Assembly (NCBI GenBank): GCA_905182985.1
Contig: CAJJDN010000042.1
Coordinates: 446,038-510,037 of the forward strand
From: Paramecium sonneborni
Taxonomy: Eukaryota; Ciliophora; Oligohymenophorea; Peniculida; Parameciidae
Direction of reading: 5' to 3'
DNA: 64,000 nt
Shown: one piece after another, positions 1 through 11,830 of the stretch
Numbering within the stretch: position 1 is the first letter of the stretch
Layout: each line of letters begins with the position of its first letter
The notes under the pieces: model-generated
Seen by the model: the letters and a program-made list of their open reading frames with translations, nothing else
Databases searched by the model: none
Told to the model about the DNA's origin: nothing
Position numbers and translations under genes: made by a program

Positions 1-953
1 AGTTAAATATATTTTATTGGCTTCCTTTTCCTTTCCCTCTTTTCTTATTTTAAAGGAGAATCTTCATTGATTTAAGTAATCATTAATTTATTAAAGATAG
101 CTACAATCAATTAATATTTTCTAATATAAAACGAACACAATTCATTATTACTAATAATATTCAGAATTTAATACGCATCAAAATGATGTCAGTATAATGA
201 ATGCTGATTCATAATTATTTAATTTTAAATTAATGTAAATCTACCATTATTATCGTTTTCTGTTTATTTTTTTAGAATAATATTTAGTTCTCAAACTTTT
301 TGAGTATATTCAAATAATTTATAAAATCCAATTAACTTATGGCTAGATAAATTCATTAGCATTTATAATTCACTATAAAAATAACATATGATTAATAAGG
401 AACGATGATTCTGTTCAAAATCAGGCTAACGTAACGAATTAGTCTGAATAAATTTGATTAAGCCATAATAACAGTAACTATCAAAATTTGTATTCAAAAT
501 AAAATATGCTGAATTAATAAAATATTTAAATTGAAAAAAATAAAGAAACCAATTTTTTAAATTATTATTCCAATTCATTTCTTCCTCTTCAAATTTGTAT
601 TAGTTTATTTATATAATTATAAAATTGTAGGATTCTTTCTATTTAAGTTTTAATCATTTATATTTGAAGCTAAAATTAATTAAAATTTTATCATAAAAAT
701 TTTATTAATTTTGCAATTTTAAATTTAAAGGAGATAGTTTGAGGTTAGATTATTATTTGTTTTTATCTTGAATCAGAATAAATAAATAATAAAAATATTA
801 AAGGATGATTATTTTTAAACCTAATATTTTTTTAACAAATCATAAACAACTCTTTATGTCTCAATCAATGTAAATGATGAGAAAAAATATTTTAGATGAT
901 CAAGAAATAGCTTTAATGTTAATATATATAACAATAATTAAAAATAAATAAAT
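1..953. other. AT-rich intergenic DNA
   Basis: No frame on either strand gives a convincing protein when TAA/TAG are read as glutamine, and TGA stops are frequent. It probably holds the promoter of the peptidase gene that begins at 954. No RNA gene or repeat was seen. Confidence 0.5.
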
Positions 954-2956
954 ATGATAAAATATTTGATTATTTCAACTTTAGTTTTAAGTTGTATTAC
1001 TATTGACTTAGATGCAAATACTTTCAGCAATTATGTTGAATTAAGAATGACTCATTTACATTTAGAATGGCTTTTAGATTTAGATAATAAGATAGTGAAT
1101 GCGACAGCAGAATATTAATTAAAAGTGTTAAAGAATGTAGATCATGTATGAGTCAATTATTAAAAAGAAAGATTGATTTAGATGTATATTTACTAGATGT
1201 ATTTAATGTTTATTTACTGAATGGAAACCCGCTTGAATTTAAAATAGAAGTTGTTAAAAATCAGACTCTTGTCTAAGGTGATAAATTAGTAATAAAGCTT
1301 GATCGTTAATACAAAGCTTTAGAAAACTTAGTTATTCGAATAAGATATGCTTATACTGAGAAGGCAAGAGCAGCAGGTTTTTTAACGAAAGAATAAACTT
1401 AAAGTAAGAATGTTCCATATATGTTTTCATAATGCGAAGCAATAAAATGTAGATCTCTAATGCCACTCTAAGATACTCCTAGTGTTAAGTTTACATATTC
1501 TTCTACAGTCTTAAGTAAAGACCCTCTTATTAAAGTGTTTATGACAGGAAATTAGATAGATACTTTATCATTAATAGGGTAATATAAAGAAAAATAATTA
1601 TACACATATTCTTTTAAATTAGATATTCCTATTCCTGCATATTTGATAGGAATAGTTGCTGGAGAAGTTGCTTAAAAGCAAATTGGACAAAATTGTTATG
1701 TTATATCGGAACCCTACTTTTTAGATGAATATGCTTAAGAATTAGAAGAACTTCCTTTTTTTATTTAAAAAATGTCAGAATATATAGGTCCTTATATTTG
1801 GGGAGATTATAAAATAGTAATACTACCCCAATCTTGTCCTTTTGGAGGAATGGAACATCCATTATTAACATTTGCTAGTCCTATGATAATTGTAGGTGAT
1901 AAAAGTGGAGTTGGCATAGCTGTACATGAAATTGCTCATTCTTGGATGGGTAATACAGTTACAGGTAATAATTGGTCAAATTTATGGATTATGGAAAGTT
2001 TATGTGTATTTTTAGAGAGAAAGACTTACTAATTTGTTAGACCAAAGGATTATGATGTTATTGAAGCAATAAATGGGAATATAGATTTGATTGCAGATAT
2101 TTAAAGTTTTTTTGATCCTGAAAAACTAACTTATCAATCTTTGCATCCAAATACTACTTGGAAAAATCCAAATGATTCCTTCTCTTTAGTGCCTTATGAA
2201 AAAGGTTATTAATTACTATACTATCTTGAATAGCTTATTGGTGAAGAGAATTTTAAATTATTTTTAAGATCCTACTTAGAATATTTTAAATTTTAGAGTA
2301 TAGATGAAGATGACTTATATAAATATCTTTTAGGATGGGTCAGATAAAATATTCTAGATAATTCTTAAAATATAATTAATGAAATTATTCTTGTTTATAA
2401 ACCTTGGGTATATGAATTAGGTAAAAAATAATTATTATTTAGGTTTACCACCTAGATAATTTAATTAATAAACTCCAAAATATGACTAGGCTATTTCATT
2501 GGCTAATGCATGGATTCATAATAATGAAGAACCTGAAAATGCTAATGAATATAAAGAATATATGCCAAATTAATAAACTATTTTTATGCAACAGATTATG
2601 TCTAATTGGGAAAAATTAAATAAAGAAAAAATTAAAGAATTAGAAAATTTTTACAAGTTTTCAGGAGCAAAGCAAGGAGTTTAAATTGGATTTAAATGGT
2701 ATAGAACTATTGTACTTTGTAAATATGAAGATTCGTTTTGGGCTGTTCGATAATTTTTATAAAGTTTGGGAGTACGATCTTATATTGTAGGAATTTATGA
2801 AGTTTTGATTTAAAACTATTTGTAAATTTGTTAAATTATTTTTCAAGAGACTTAGCAAAATAGTGGTTTGAAGAAGACAAATATTTATATCATCCTTTAG
2901 TTTCAAATAGAGTATAGGATATGCTTAATAAAGCAGAAATAATTAATATAATTTGA
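954..2956 (+). CDS. M1-family zinc aminopeptidase, leukotriene A4 hydrolase-like, with putative signal peptide
   Basis: This encodes a metallopeptidase of the M1/LTA4H family, about 642 aa. The diagnostic motifs are GGMEHP (the family GxMEN exopeptidase motif, with His in place of Asn) and HEIAHSWMGNTV followed by a glutamate 19 residues after the second His, which gives HEXXHX18E zinc ligands. The C-terminal helical region ends in an LTA4H-like YHPLV segment. Three introns (1146-1171, 2421-2442, 2822-2847) restore one frame. The ATG is followed by a hydrophobic stretch (MIKYLIISTLVLSC), so the enzyme may enter the secretory pathway, unlike cytosolic animal LTA4H. Substrate is unknown; aminopeptidase activity is inferred from the family. 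Confidence 0.9.
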
Positions 2957-3034
2957 TCATTTATATTGCTTATTAGCTTTAAATATATAAAAAATTTTTT
3001 ATAAATTATATTTATAATAAAATTACACAATAAT

Positions 3035-4732
3035 TCATTTTTTATTCTATTAAATCCATTCAGTGAGATCTTTATGAGCATCTTTATATTCTTATGAATC
3101 AACACTAACTTAACCTAAAACATCATTTAATAAATTTTCAACTGTTGGATTAGCATAGAGTTGTTTTTCTTTTAATACATTTTCTTGATAAAGTTTTCTT
3201 TCATGTTTATATTCAGCTGCTACATTACTATCTAAAGCATCATCTGGATTTGGATCAGTTAATAAACTATTAATAGAAACAATAGCTGAAAATACAGTTA
3301 AAGCAGGACTCCATCTATCTTTTAGGATATCTAAGCAAATTTATCCAGAGGTTTTGCTAATGTTTGGATGATGCATTTTAGTAACAAATGTAATTTTAGG
3401 AGGTTTAAATGGATAATCCTGAGGAAGCACACAGGCTAATTAATAGATTCCATTTTCAAATGGACTATTTTTTGGGCCTATCATTAAAATTTTCCAAACA
3501 CCAATATCATCTGCAGTTGGATATATTTTACATTCATTAGAACCTTTAGTTATAGCATCATTTAATTCTTTTAATACTCTTCTTTCTCTTCCACCCCCAG
3601 AAGCTGGAGCCTTTTTTGCTTCAGTTGTTGTATTAGGTGGTTATTAATTATCCTATTTTTCTGCTTCTTTTGCTCTTTTTAGAATTTCATCTCTTTTCAT
3701 AACAGCTTTATTTGATAAATCTACTGTAACTACTTTCATTCCATCTGTATCAAATGGTTTTCCTTTGATTGCATCTAAATCAACCACTGTAGTTGGCAAT
3801 TCAACTTTTTCTCTTCTACTTGTACTTAAAATACTCTCAATTTCAAATAGTTACATACCTTACCCTAAATCTCTTGGACAATAACATCTACCATTACTAG
3901 CATGAGTTAATGTTTTTAAACCTACACAGTTGTCTCCAACAACAAATGAATCAATTATTATTTTATTATCAAAGATTTTTTATACCAAAGTATTAGGTTT
4001 ACTAGTTGAAGCATTATCTTCTCCATCTGTTAATGCAATTATTCTTAATACAATATCTGGGTATTTTTATTTTACTTCTAATAATTTTTTTATTGCATAA
4101 TCAATCGCATCATAACATTTTGTTGAACCTCCAGGATTTGCATCATCTACCAATTTTATGAATTTATTGAAATCACTTGTAAATTCACATTTATCATATA
4201 ACTAAGAACCAAACCAAACCAATTTTACAATATGATTAAATTCAAAAGCTAAAGTCTTATCAGCAAAAGCAGAAAAAAATGCATTTACTGCACCCATTCT
4301 AGATAGCTCTTTATCTCCAAAAAAAGCTGAACTCATTGAACCCGAAATATCATACAGCACTACTATTGCTTCGGCAGGATCTTATTATTAAATTATTTGA
4401 ACTTCTTCTGTTGTTTCTTATAATTATTATTATTGTTATTATTATTATTATTATTGTTATTATTATTGTAGTATGTTATCTGCCACCTTTTCTACTAATT
4501 TGACTGTGTCGTTTTATTTTAATAATTATCCTATTATATCAGATGAATTAAGCATAAAATCATCTGAATCATTACATTAAACATTATTAGGTTGTAAATT
4601 TATTCCTTACTCTGATAATTTCTTTAATACAATTTCTTTTAGTTATTCAATTGTTTAAGAAGGATCTGGAACGGAAAATTTCAATTTGATATCTTTATAA
4701 ATGAGCTTTAGCACGAGATTATCTTATATCAT
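3035..4732 (-). CDS. Ubiquitin-like - vWA - ubiquitin-conjugating (E2) fusion protein
   Basis: This is an intronless 565-aa protein. Residues ~1-60 look ubiquitin-like ([14 protein letters not shown] start) and are followed by a poly-Q run encoded mainly by TAA. Residues ~130-330 form a von Willebrand A domain with a MIDAS: DISGS, the Thr in GGSTKC, and TDGED. The C-terminal ~170 residues are an E2/UBC fold with [25 protein letters not shown] and the active-site Cys in GQICLDIL, so the conjugating centre looks intact. It presumably accepts activated ubiquitin while the vWA domain binds a metal-dependent partner. The ATG chosen is the first in frame and directly precedes the Ubl strand. The upstream neighbour on the same strand ends about 60 bp away. 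Confidence 0.9.
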
Positions 4733-4794
4733 TATAATTTATTTAATCTTTTAGGTTTGCTAACACTTTATTTTAAAAATTTCTAAGGATCTGA

Positions 4795-5256
4795 TCAATC
4801 CTGATAAATTATTAGGATAATTTTATTTTATATATTATTAATTTAACTTTTGAAAACTCCAATTACTTTAAGATTACAGATTTTAATATTCAAAATTTCA
4901 TTGGTTAATTATATAAGATATTTGTAAGAGAAAATATAAGAGAATATAGATTCAATCATAATGTATGATTAAAGTAATAAAAATTAAATTAATTTTTACA
5001 AAATATATTTCTCATCTAAGAATGATGACTAAATATCATTTATGCTGAGAAATTCATAGTATTTGTATTATAATAAGCTTCTTTCTTAGAAAACAAGCTC
5101 TATGACTTAAGATTTTTTAGAAAAATTATCAGACCAAATAACTTTTCTGTAATTTTAGATGAAAAAATAATCTTACTATTAGTAAATAGTATTTGATTAA
5201 TTAAATTTAAATTTAGAATATAAAATAAAAAACTAAAAAAATAATTCAATAGATAT
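4795..5256 (-). other. Open in-frame continuation after the TGA of the Cache receptor
   Basis: After the TGA at 5257-5259 the same frame stays open for 153 codons to the next TGA at 4795-4797. The translation looks like genuine Paramecium protein (for example YRKVIWSDNFSKKSQVIELV and LSINDIQSSFLDEKYILQKL). I found no GT...AG intron of suitable length that would remove the TGA. It may be the cytoplasmic tail of an interrupted receptor gene, a readthrough product, or the result of a base error. Confidence 0.4.
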
Positions 5257-6897
5257 TCATTTTATTATCTGTATTATGAGAACTATAAATTTTAATGTTG
5301 ATCCTTCTAACAAAATTTAATAAAAGTATTTGTTCTAATTTCGAAAATTATTAACTTTTAGATTGATTAAATACTGGATATTTTAAATTCTATTATATTA
5401 AAAATAATAAATTACTCTTAAATTTTAAAAAACTTCCTTGTTTATATGAAAATACTATTTATCTAAATTTTTTAAATAATTGCATGTTTCAGAAAAGAAC
5501 TGTTTGTTTCTATTTTATTGGTTTTTTTTATTACGATTTTATTAATGTAGTAAATTAAAAAAAGCAAGGTTTAGTTCATCGATACTGGTTCCAATTTTAA
5601 TTTTAGGAATACTTCTTTAAAGATTTTTACCTTATTTATTTAATTGATTTGAGTAATACATTAATTATTCAATAGGACGCTACAAAACTAAAGTAGTTAT
5701 TAAAAATGAGATACAAAAAATGAATAAGGCTAAAATAATGATAAAAATTAAAAGTGTAACCATTTATTCATTTTTTGAGTTAATTTCCTCTAACAAAGAG
5801 TTCATCGCATCAGAATATAGAAAAGGATCAAATTTAGCAACTACAATGTATTTATTATTCATAATTAAATATAATTTAAAATAAAACAGTTTTTATCTTA
5901 ATTTATCAAATAAACAAAAGGTATTATTAATAGGTATTTAACATAAATCTTTATAAGAAGCTTTTTATTGATATTACAAGAGGATTTCAAAATCAGATTC
6001 ATTAAAACCTGTTTTTGATACATTTTGAAAATAATCAACAATTTTTTACTTCTTTTCATAATGATTACTGAGTAAAATTTCTCCTTTAAAATCAATTAAA
6101 AGAATATCAGCGATTTAATTTTAATTCAAAATTGGTAGTTAAGCCATAGTTATATCATTAGCAATAATACCAATCGTAAGATTTTATTGATTTATTAATG
6201 ATTTAGTTTAAGTTATGCATACTCCTCCTACATAACCTATATAGGCAGAAGTATATTAAATTTATAAATTGGATTGATTGTGCTAAATATACCATGGTCG
6301 TAATTTAGGAATCCAGACTGATGGAACATATTAACAAGGTTTAAATGAGTAAAATTAGTCATCAGTATTTGATGAATAATATAATTATGTATAATTTGAT
6401 ATAATTGTAGATGTAATAGCTAGAATGTTACTCAATCTAAGCTTATCATTATATTCAAAATTAAAATCTCCAGCAATACCATAACAAAAACAATATGATT
6501 TTCTAATTTTTTCCAAAAGTTCAGAAGTTTTACCAAACGATTAGCAAATATCGAGATCCTATAGAAATTTCAATTTTTTATCCTAAGCTACTAAATACAG
6601 TGAGTTCATAGCATTTAATGATTGACTTCTTTATAAAAATTCAAAATTAATCTGCTAAATGAATTCATATAGATAATTTTCAGATATTCGGTTCATTTCT
6701 TTTTATGTTAAAACTTATTCAGAATCTGAAGCTAATGTGTTTATTATGTTTTTTTAAATTATTAATGTCAAACAAATAAGGCAGGTTGTTATTATTACTA
6801 AATAAATAATTTACAAAATTAACACTTAAGTTCTCAGTCTTAGATTTGAAAACCAAGTGGCAAATGTGCTTCTAATTTTAATCTATTTTTATTTCAT
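5257..6897 (-). CDS. Two-TM receptor-like protein with extracellular Cache-type sensor domain
   Basis: The 546-aa frame starts with a basic N-terminus and a first TM helix (LQIIYLVIITTCLICLTLII). A ~300-residue presumptive extracytoplasmic domain follows, containing WIPKLRPWYI, which resembles the RPWY signature of dCache ligand-sensing domains. A second TM (LLIFIIILALFIFCISFLIT) is followed by a HAMP-like RPIEQL start of a cytoplasmic helix. This architecture is typical of small-molecule sensors, and the ligand cannot be told. No introns are needed. The frame ends at a TGA, but the same frame continues downstream for another 153 codons, so the true C-terminus is uncertain. Confidence 0.7.
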
Positions 6898-7691
6898 ATA
6901 ATATATTAATATCTTATATTTATTAAAAAATATTCATTTTTTAATCGACTAACATTACTCTCAACATCTTCTCAATTAATTTACTATAAATCATCAAAAT
7001 TATATTATAATATTAAAACTAAACATTCTAACATATTTTTAAATATCAATTTAAATATAAAAATATAAACAATAAAAACTAAATTAATATGTTGTTCAAG
7101 ATACTTACACTTAGTCTTATATTCAATCAGTTTTGCTGAATATTTTATAAATAAAATTTATAGTATTTTTATAACATAAAATTATTCATAGTTATTGAAA
7201 TTTTTAAAGATACAAAAAACTAAAATGTTATGTTATAATAATTGAAGGGTTTTTGTTTAAATTAGCTTTTAAAAAACAAAAGGAAATTAATATAATTGTT
7301 CAATAAGAAGTTTTTATTTATTTATTTTTATGTATTTAATACTTTCAAAAAATAATTGAAAAGTTGGTAGTTAATCATCCTTAATAAATTATTGCTTATT
7401 CAACTTAAACTTGAATTAATATTCTTATTTTGATTGATTATTTCTTAGATTTTTAACCCTAATTGTGAATTTCTTTGTTCTCAAGAATTTTTTAATTTCT
7501 TGATTTTTTTATCCCAAATGAAAATGATTTGTCAAAAATAAAAATTTTCTGATAAAATTCAATCAAAATCAAAGATAATGAATTTTTAAATAATAATAAT
7601 TTATTGAATAACACTTTAAATTAAAGAGAAAAGAACTAAATAGAAATTTTACATTATATTTTTAATTTATTATTAATTTTTATATCGTTAA
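6898..7691. other. Intergenic DNA
   Basis: This is AT-rich sequence between two divergently transcribed genes, with no convincing gene. A short signal-peptide-like frame near 7090 (MLFKILTLSLIFNQFC, then TGA) is not supported by downstream coding sequence. Confidence 0.5.
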
Positions 7692-8232
7692 ATGAATTAC
7701 AAGAATGCTTATGACTATTTGCTGAATTTTTAATCTCAAACCAGTCGAAATACTTCAAGAATAATGAGTAATGAGGATTGTTAATTTTTATCTGGATAAA
7801 AGGCAAGTTAAAAAAATAGTGATTAAAAATAAAGTGAATAAAAATAGAGTGAATAAAAATATAGAATAGAAAACTAAAAATCAAACAATAGAAATTTATT
7901 TGAATCAAAAAGTGAAGTTAAAATCAATCTTGGGGAAAATCCATTTGATTTAGCTACATCATTAAATTATTAAAATTTGTAGTAATCAAAACAAAACTAT
8001 TGCAATTAACAAGCATTACAATTATTACAAGAATCTAATAGAATGGATGATTAATATGAAATTAAAATTCGAACAAATGGACCTGTGAAAGATGATATTT
8101 TGAGTTTTTTGCTTTTATTAGGATAAGTAGAAATTCGTAAAATTGAAAACAACTAAGATAAAGACTTTAATTATCGATAAAGCAAAAGTTTTCACCACTA
8201 AAATTGAAGATGAATTGAAACATTTAGATTGA
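7692..8232 (+). CDS. Unknown protein, 169 aa
   Basis: I do not recognise a family. One 31-nt intron (8127-8157) joins a polar, S/N/Q/K-rich N-terminal half containing a QKQSEQKQSEQK repeat to a more structured C-terminal part. That part includes YEIKIRTNGPVKDDIL and, after the intron, KTLIIDKAKVFTTKIEDEL, and it ends in HLD. Splicing is preferred because the unspliced frame ends in low-complexity residues, whereas the spliced end looks structured. The 3' end lies only 44 bp from the 3' end of the convergent lysine-rich gene. Confidence 0.6.
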
Positions 8233-8276
8233 TTAATTTGTTTATAATTCTAATAATATTTTTTAGGAATAATTTT

Positions 8277-9284
8277 TCATTTTATATAATATTCAAAATC
8301 TTTAGTAAAAATATGTTTTTTTGATCTCACATATTACTGAACTAAATCCTTATTATATAGTGCTGCTTATTTTGCAGTACAAAATGTATTATGAGGTTAA
8401 GTTCCATTTTATCTTTGCTCAAATTCTACCTCAAAAAATAATTGCAAATTAAAATTTGATGTGTCATTATAATGATTAAAAATACCATAAGTATGAGTTT
8501 TAATAGATTTTATTGGATCTATTCCAACTTGTCCTTGATTTGTCTAATCTTAAGAAATCTAAATTATATTTATCCCATCAATCAAATTTACCGAATTAAT
8601 AAAATCTTAAATTGGGATTGGTTTATATTCAGAAATATTTTCAAAGTCTATAGGCTTTGATAATTTTTCCATTTATTTAAATTAGACTTTAATTTATTTA
8701 GCGTTATTTTTTTGTTATTATGTATTTTAAAAATTTTTATTATTATTTCCATTCTTTGAGTTTTATTTTTTAGCATTTTGATTTTCTGCTTTTGTTTAAT
8801 TTGTATCTATTTATATATTTTATACTTATTCTTCTAAAGATTGTAACGAATCCAAAGGTATATCTGGATTATCTATAGCACCAACTGGTTTAGATTTTTT
8901 TGAGGGTTTTTTTGAGTATTTTTTTGATTTATTTTTTTTGTAGTTTTTTTTGTAATTTTTTTTGTAGTTTTTCTTTTTTTTTTAATTTTTTTTTTTTTCT
9001 GAATTTGTTTAAACCTAAAATTATAAGAATAAATAAACTTTTTTTGAAATAATTATAGGTTCTATAGGAATATATATGTCTTCTGTCTTGACATTAATAG
9101 ACAATTCTTTTTTATTTGAAATACTTTGATATTTTACTAGTTCTTATTTCCATTATTCTCTTAGTTTACTTTCTATTTAACGACTTGTAAGTTTAGGATT
9201 CTTGATTTTGAAAGCCTCAGAACTATTTTTGATATAATTTTCGACTGATGTAAAGTTGCTAATTATGGATTTATTTGATTTCAT
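8277..9284 (-). CDS. Lysine-rich protein with KKNY repeats, unknown function
   Basis: The predicted protein has 335 aa, or 327 if a possible 24-nt intron (GTTTAT...TTTTAG, about 9018-9041) is removed; both choices keep the frame. The N-terminal third is ordinary, and then comes a strongly basic segment with tandem KKNY units running into SKKYSKKPSKKSK. An N/Q-rich linker and a C-terminal folded-looking region follow (FENISEYKPIPIQDFIN, FNLQLFFEVEFEQR). The basic tract suggests binding to nucleic acid or another polyanion, but no named domain is visible. It diverges from the coiled-coil gene at 9372 with 87 bp between start codons. Confidence 0.65.
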
Positions 9285-9371
9285 TTTGAATAATATTTGG
9301 GCTCTATAATTCTTTAAATTTGACTTTAAAATAATTTTGAGAATAAATTCTTATAATTATTTCTTTTATAA

Positions 9372-10065
9372 ATGGATTAAAGTGATTTTCAAAAAGACTT
9401 GATTGAATCAGAGGAAGCTTTTATAGAATAATTCGATAGAAATTCAGCTAATTTCCATCATGGAAATCCAACAGTTGTTCCAATAGGAGGTTAAAGAATT
9501 CCTGATTCAATGCCAACAATGTACCCAGAATAAGTATAAGAGAATGAATCATAAAATGTAAGGATTTACAAAATTATTTCAATCCGCAGGAGTAAGATTT
9601 TGGACCAGAATACAAATAGTTAATGTAATATAAGGAGGTCTTGGATTTATTAAAAAAGGTAAGTAATTATTTTATATAATAAGTCATTGAATAAAATATC
9701 AGCTCATCATGAAGCTCTTTTGCGTAATTAAGAAAGTCTAAAAAAATCAGAAAATTAGGTTCAAATTTAAAAATTCTAAGGTTTGATTGATAATGAAAGA
9801 TCTAATTTAAAAAATACAATTTAATAATTAGAAGGATACTCAAAATTTGTCTTATAATAAGCACGGTATAATTAAAATTACCTTTAGATTCTAAAATAGA
9901 TATAATGATCTGTTATAAATTCTATCTTTAGCAATGAAGACATATAATACTAAAGAAGAACTATTTGAATTTGGTACATTAATAAAAAATATGACATCAT
10001 TAATATTTAAAGATAATTAGAAATTAACAGAGGACATTAAATAGATTAAAAAATAAAAAAAGTGA
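9372..10065 (+). CDS. Coiled-coil protein, unknown, 204 aa
   Basis: Three introns (9558-9589, 9659-9683, 9866-9887) give one 205-codon frame. The N-terminus is acidic with an N/P-rich linker (PTVVPIGGQRIPDSMP), and the remainder is heptad-like helix such as KKSENQVQIQKFQGLIDNE and LEGYSKFVLQQARFQNRYN. It ends in a lysine/glutamine-rich tail. It resembles small coiled-coil trafficking or cytoskeletal proteins in general, but no specific family can be assigned. Confidence 0.65.
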
Positions 10066-10334
10066 AACATATTCATAATTAAAATTTTTATTTAAACTAT
10101 TCATTAATATATTATGTAATTTAATTCGATTCTAAATTAATTATATAATGAAAAAGATAAAATAAAAATTCTTTGTAATTAGAATAGACTTGTAGAAAAA
10201 TGAAGTTTTTTGTTAGATTATTTGAATTATGATTATAATTGAGAAAATTTAAGAATAATTTTAATTTCTTTAAAAATAATTAATTAAAAAAGCTTTTGAC
10301 AAGAAAGTTAAATATTCATAAATTTTATTTTTAT

Positions 10335-11803
10335 ATGCTCAAATCAATTCGACGTAAATTGTAGGCAATAACAGATTATGAAAATGAAAATTATGAGGTA
10401 TTGAAATATAAGATTTAGATAACAATAGAATTACTTAAAAGGGGTGATTTAACAAAGACAGAACTGGAATTTATGATGAAAAATTTTGGGAATTTAAAAT
10501 TCTTCGAAGAGTAGAAATCTAAGCTTCCTCTTTATCTTTATACGTAAATTTACAAGAACCTTAATTATGAGAATGTAAGAGCATATGAATCAGTTTTTAA
10601 TTATGGTATAAGCTAATATTATGACTAGGTGATATGGGATCAACATATTATATAATTCTAAAAGGTGAAGTGGTGGTATTGCTACCGAAACCTTAGATAT
10701 AGGAAGAGTTATTGAATCATCGATTGACAGTTGAATAGATAAGATAAAGAATTGAGAATGAGAAAAGAAAATAATTTAGCGATTTTAATGAATATTTAAC
10801 AATAGCATATTAAGACTTTATAAAGGTAAGAGTATTAAAGGCTGGAGATACATTTGGAGAATTAGCTCTAATAACAAAATCAAAGAGAACAGCAACAATA
10901 ATTTGTAGTGTAGATTGTCATTTTATGACTCTTTAAAAAAACGCTTTCGATCGTATTTTATATGAGCATCACAATTCAATACATAAATAATAATTAGCCT
11001 TCTTTGATAATATCCCTTATTTACATGGAATACCTGATTCACATTTGACTTAACTAATGCATTAAATGATAGAGATTTAACCTAAATTGAACAGTATAAT
11101 ATATAAAGAGAATGAAGAGTCACATTCAGTATATTTTATAATGACTGGAGAAGTAGAATTGTCATATCAAATAAATAATAGATAAAGGATTGTTATATCT
11201 TTAATGACAAAAGGAGCAATATTTGGAGAAAATGAAATACTTAAAGGAATAAAAAGAACTTAAAAGGCTACTTGTAAAAGTAATGAGACAATATTAATGA
11301 CATTGAGTTCTTAGCAATTTCTAATGACTTTAGAAAATCATAATTTAACAACTGATTCTTCTAAGAAATCAGAATTAAAGGCAGAAAGACATTTAAAGTA
11401 AATTCTATTGAGAAGAAAAGCTACTGAATCTTTACTTACTAATCGACCTCAAACAAAGACTATTTTAAATTTAGATTCAGAAATTACTCGTTTTTGTTAG
11501 ACTAGATAAATTTCATTAAGTAATCGGCATATTTAACATCCACCTATTACAAGCACAAATTGTTTAATTCCTATTGAAATTCCAAATTATGTAAAATTAA
11601 CATCAGAGTATCAAAAATAAAGTCATTAACTTTATAAATTAAGTAATACAAATTCTAATCGATTGAGAAACTTGTTAAAAACAGAAAGAGGTGAATTAAC
11701 TTAGTTAAAAGGATCTTCTTATTTTTCAAATACTTCTTAATAATCTCCAAAACATTTTGTAAATATTCATGTAGAGAGATTAAGAAAATCTAGACAACGA
11801 TGA
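10335..11803 (+). CDS. Cyclic nucleotide-binding domain protein (two CNBD-like modules)
   Basis: The protein is about 481 aa. The first CNBD carries the GDMGSTYYIILKGEV strand and the phosphate-binding-cassette-like FGELALITKSKRTAT, which matches the FGELAL...RTAT pattern and suggests real cNMP binding. A second, weaker module follows (VYFIMTGEVELSY, KGAIFGENEIL) that lacks the cassette Arg context. The C-terminal ~150 residues are S/T/N-rich and likely disordered. There is no kinase or channel domain. An intron at 10606-10628 is required. A second candidate at 10398-10418 (21 nt) is optional because the frame stays open either way. It lies 3' to 3' with the transporter gene, 27 bp apart. Confidence 0.85.
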
Positions 11804-11830
11804 ATCTTATTTCTAAAATGTGTATAAATA

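Noticed and set aside
5257..5259. Retained internal eliminated sequence (IES) as the cause of in-frame TGAs (also at 32304)
   Set aside because: I looked for TA-bounded segments of permitted short length with TAYAG-like inverted ends around the TGAs. At 5257 the nearest candidate has one weak end and falls in the disfavoured ~34-44 nt size range. None was convincing at 32304.
7087..7140. Short secretory-leader-like frame
   Set aside because: It stops after 16 codons, and no intron connects it to further coding sequence.
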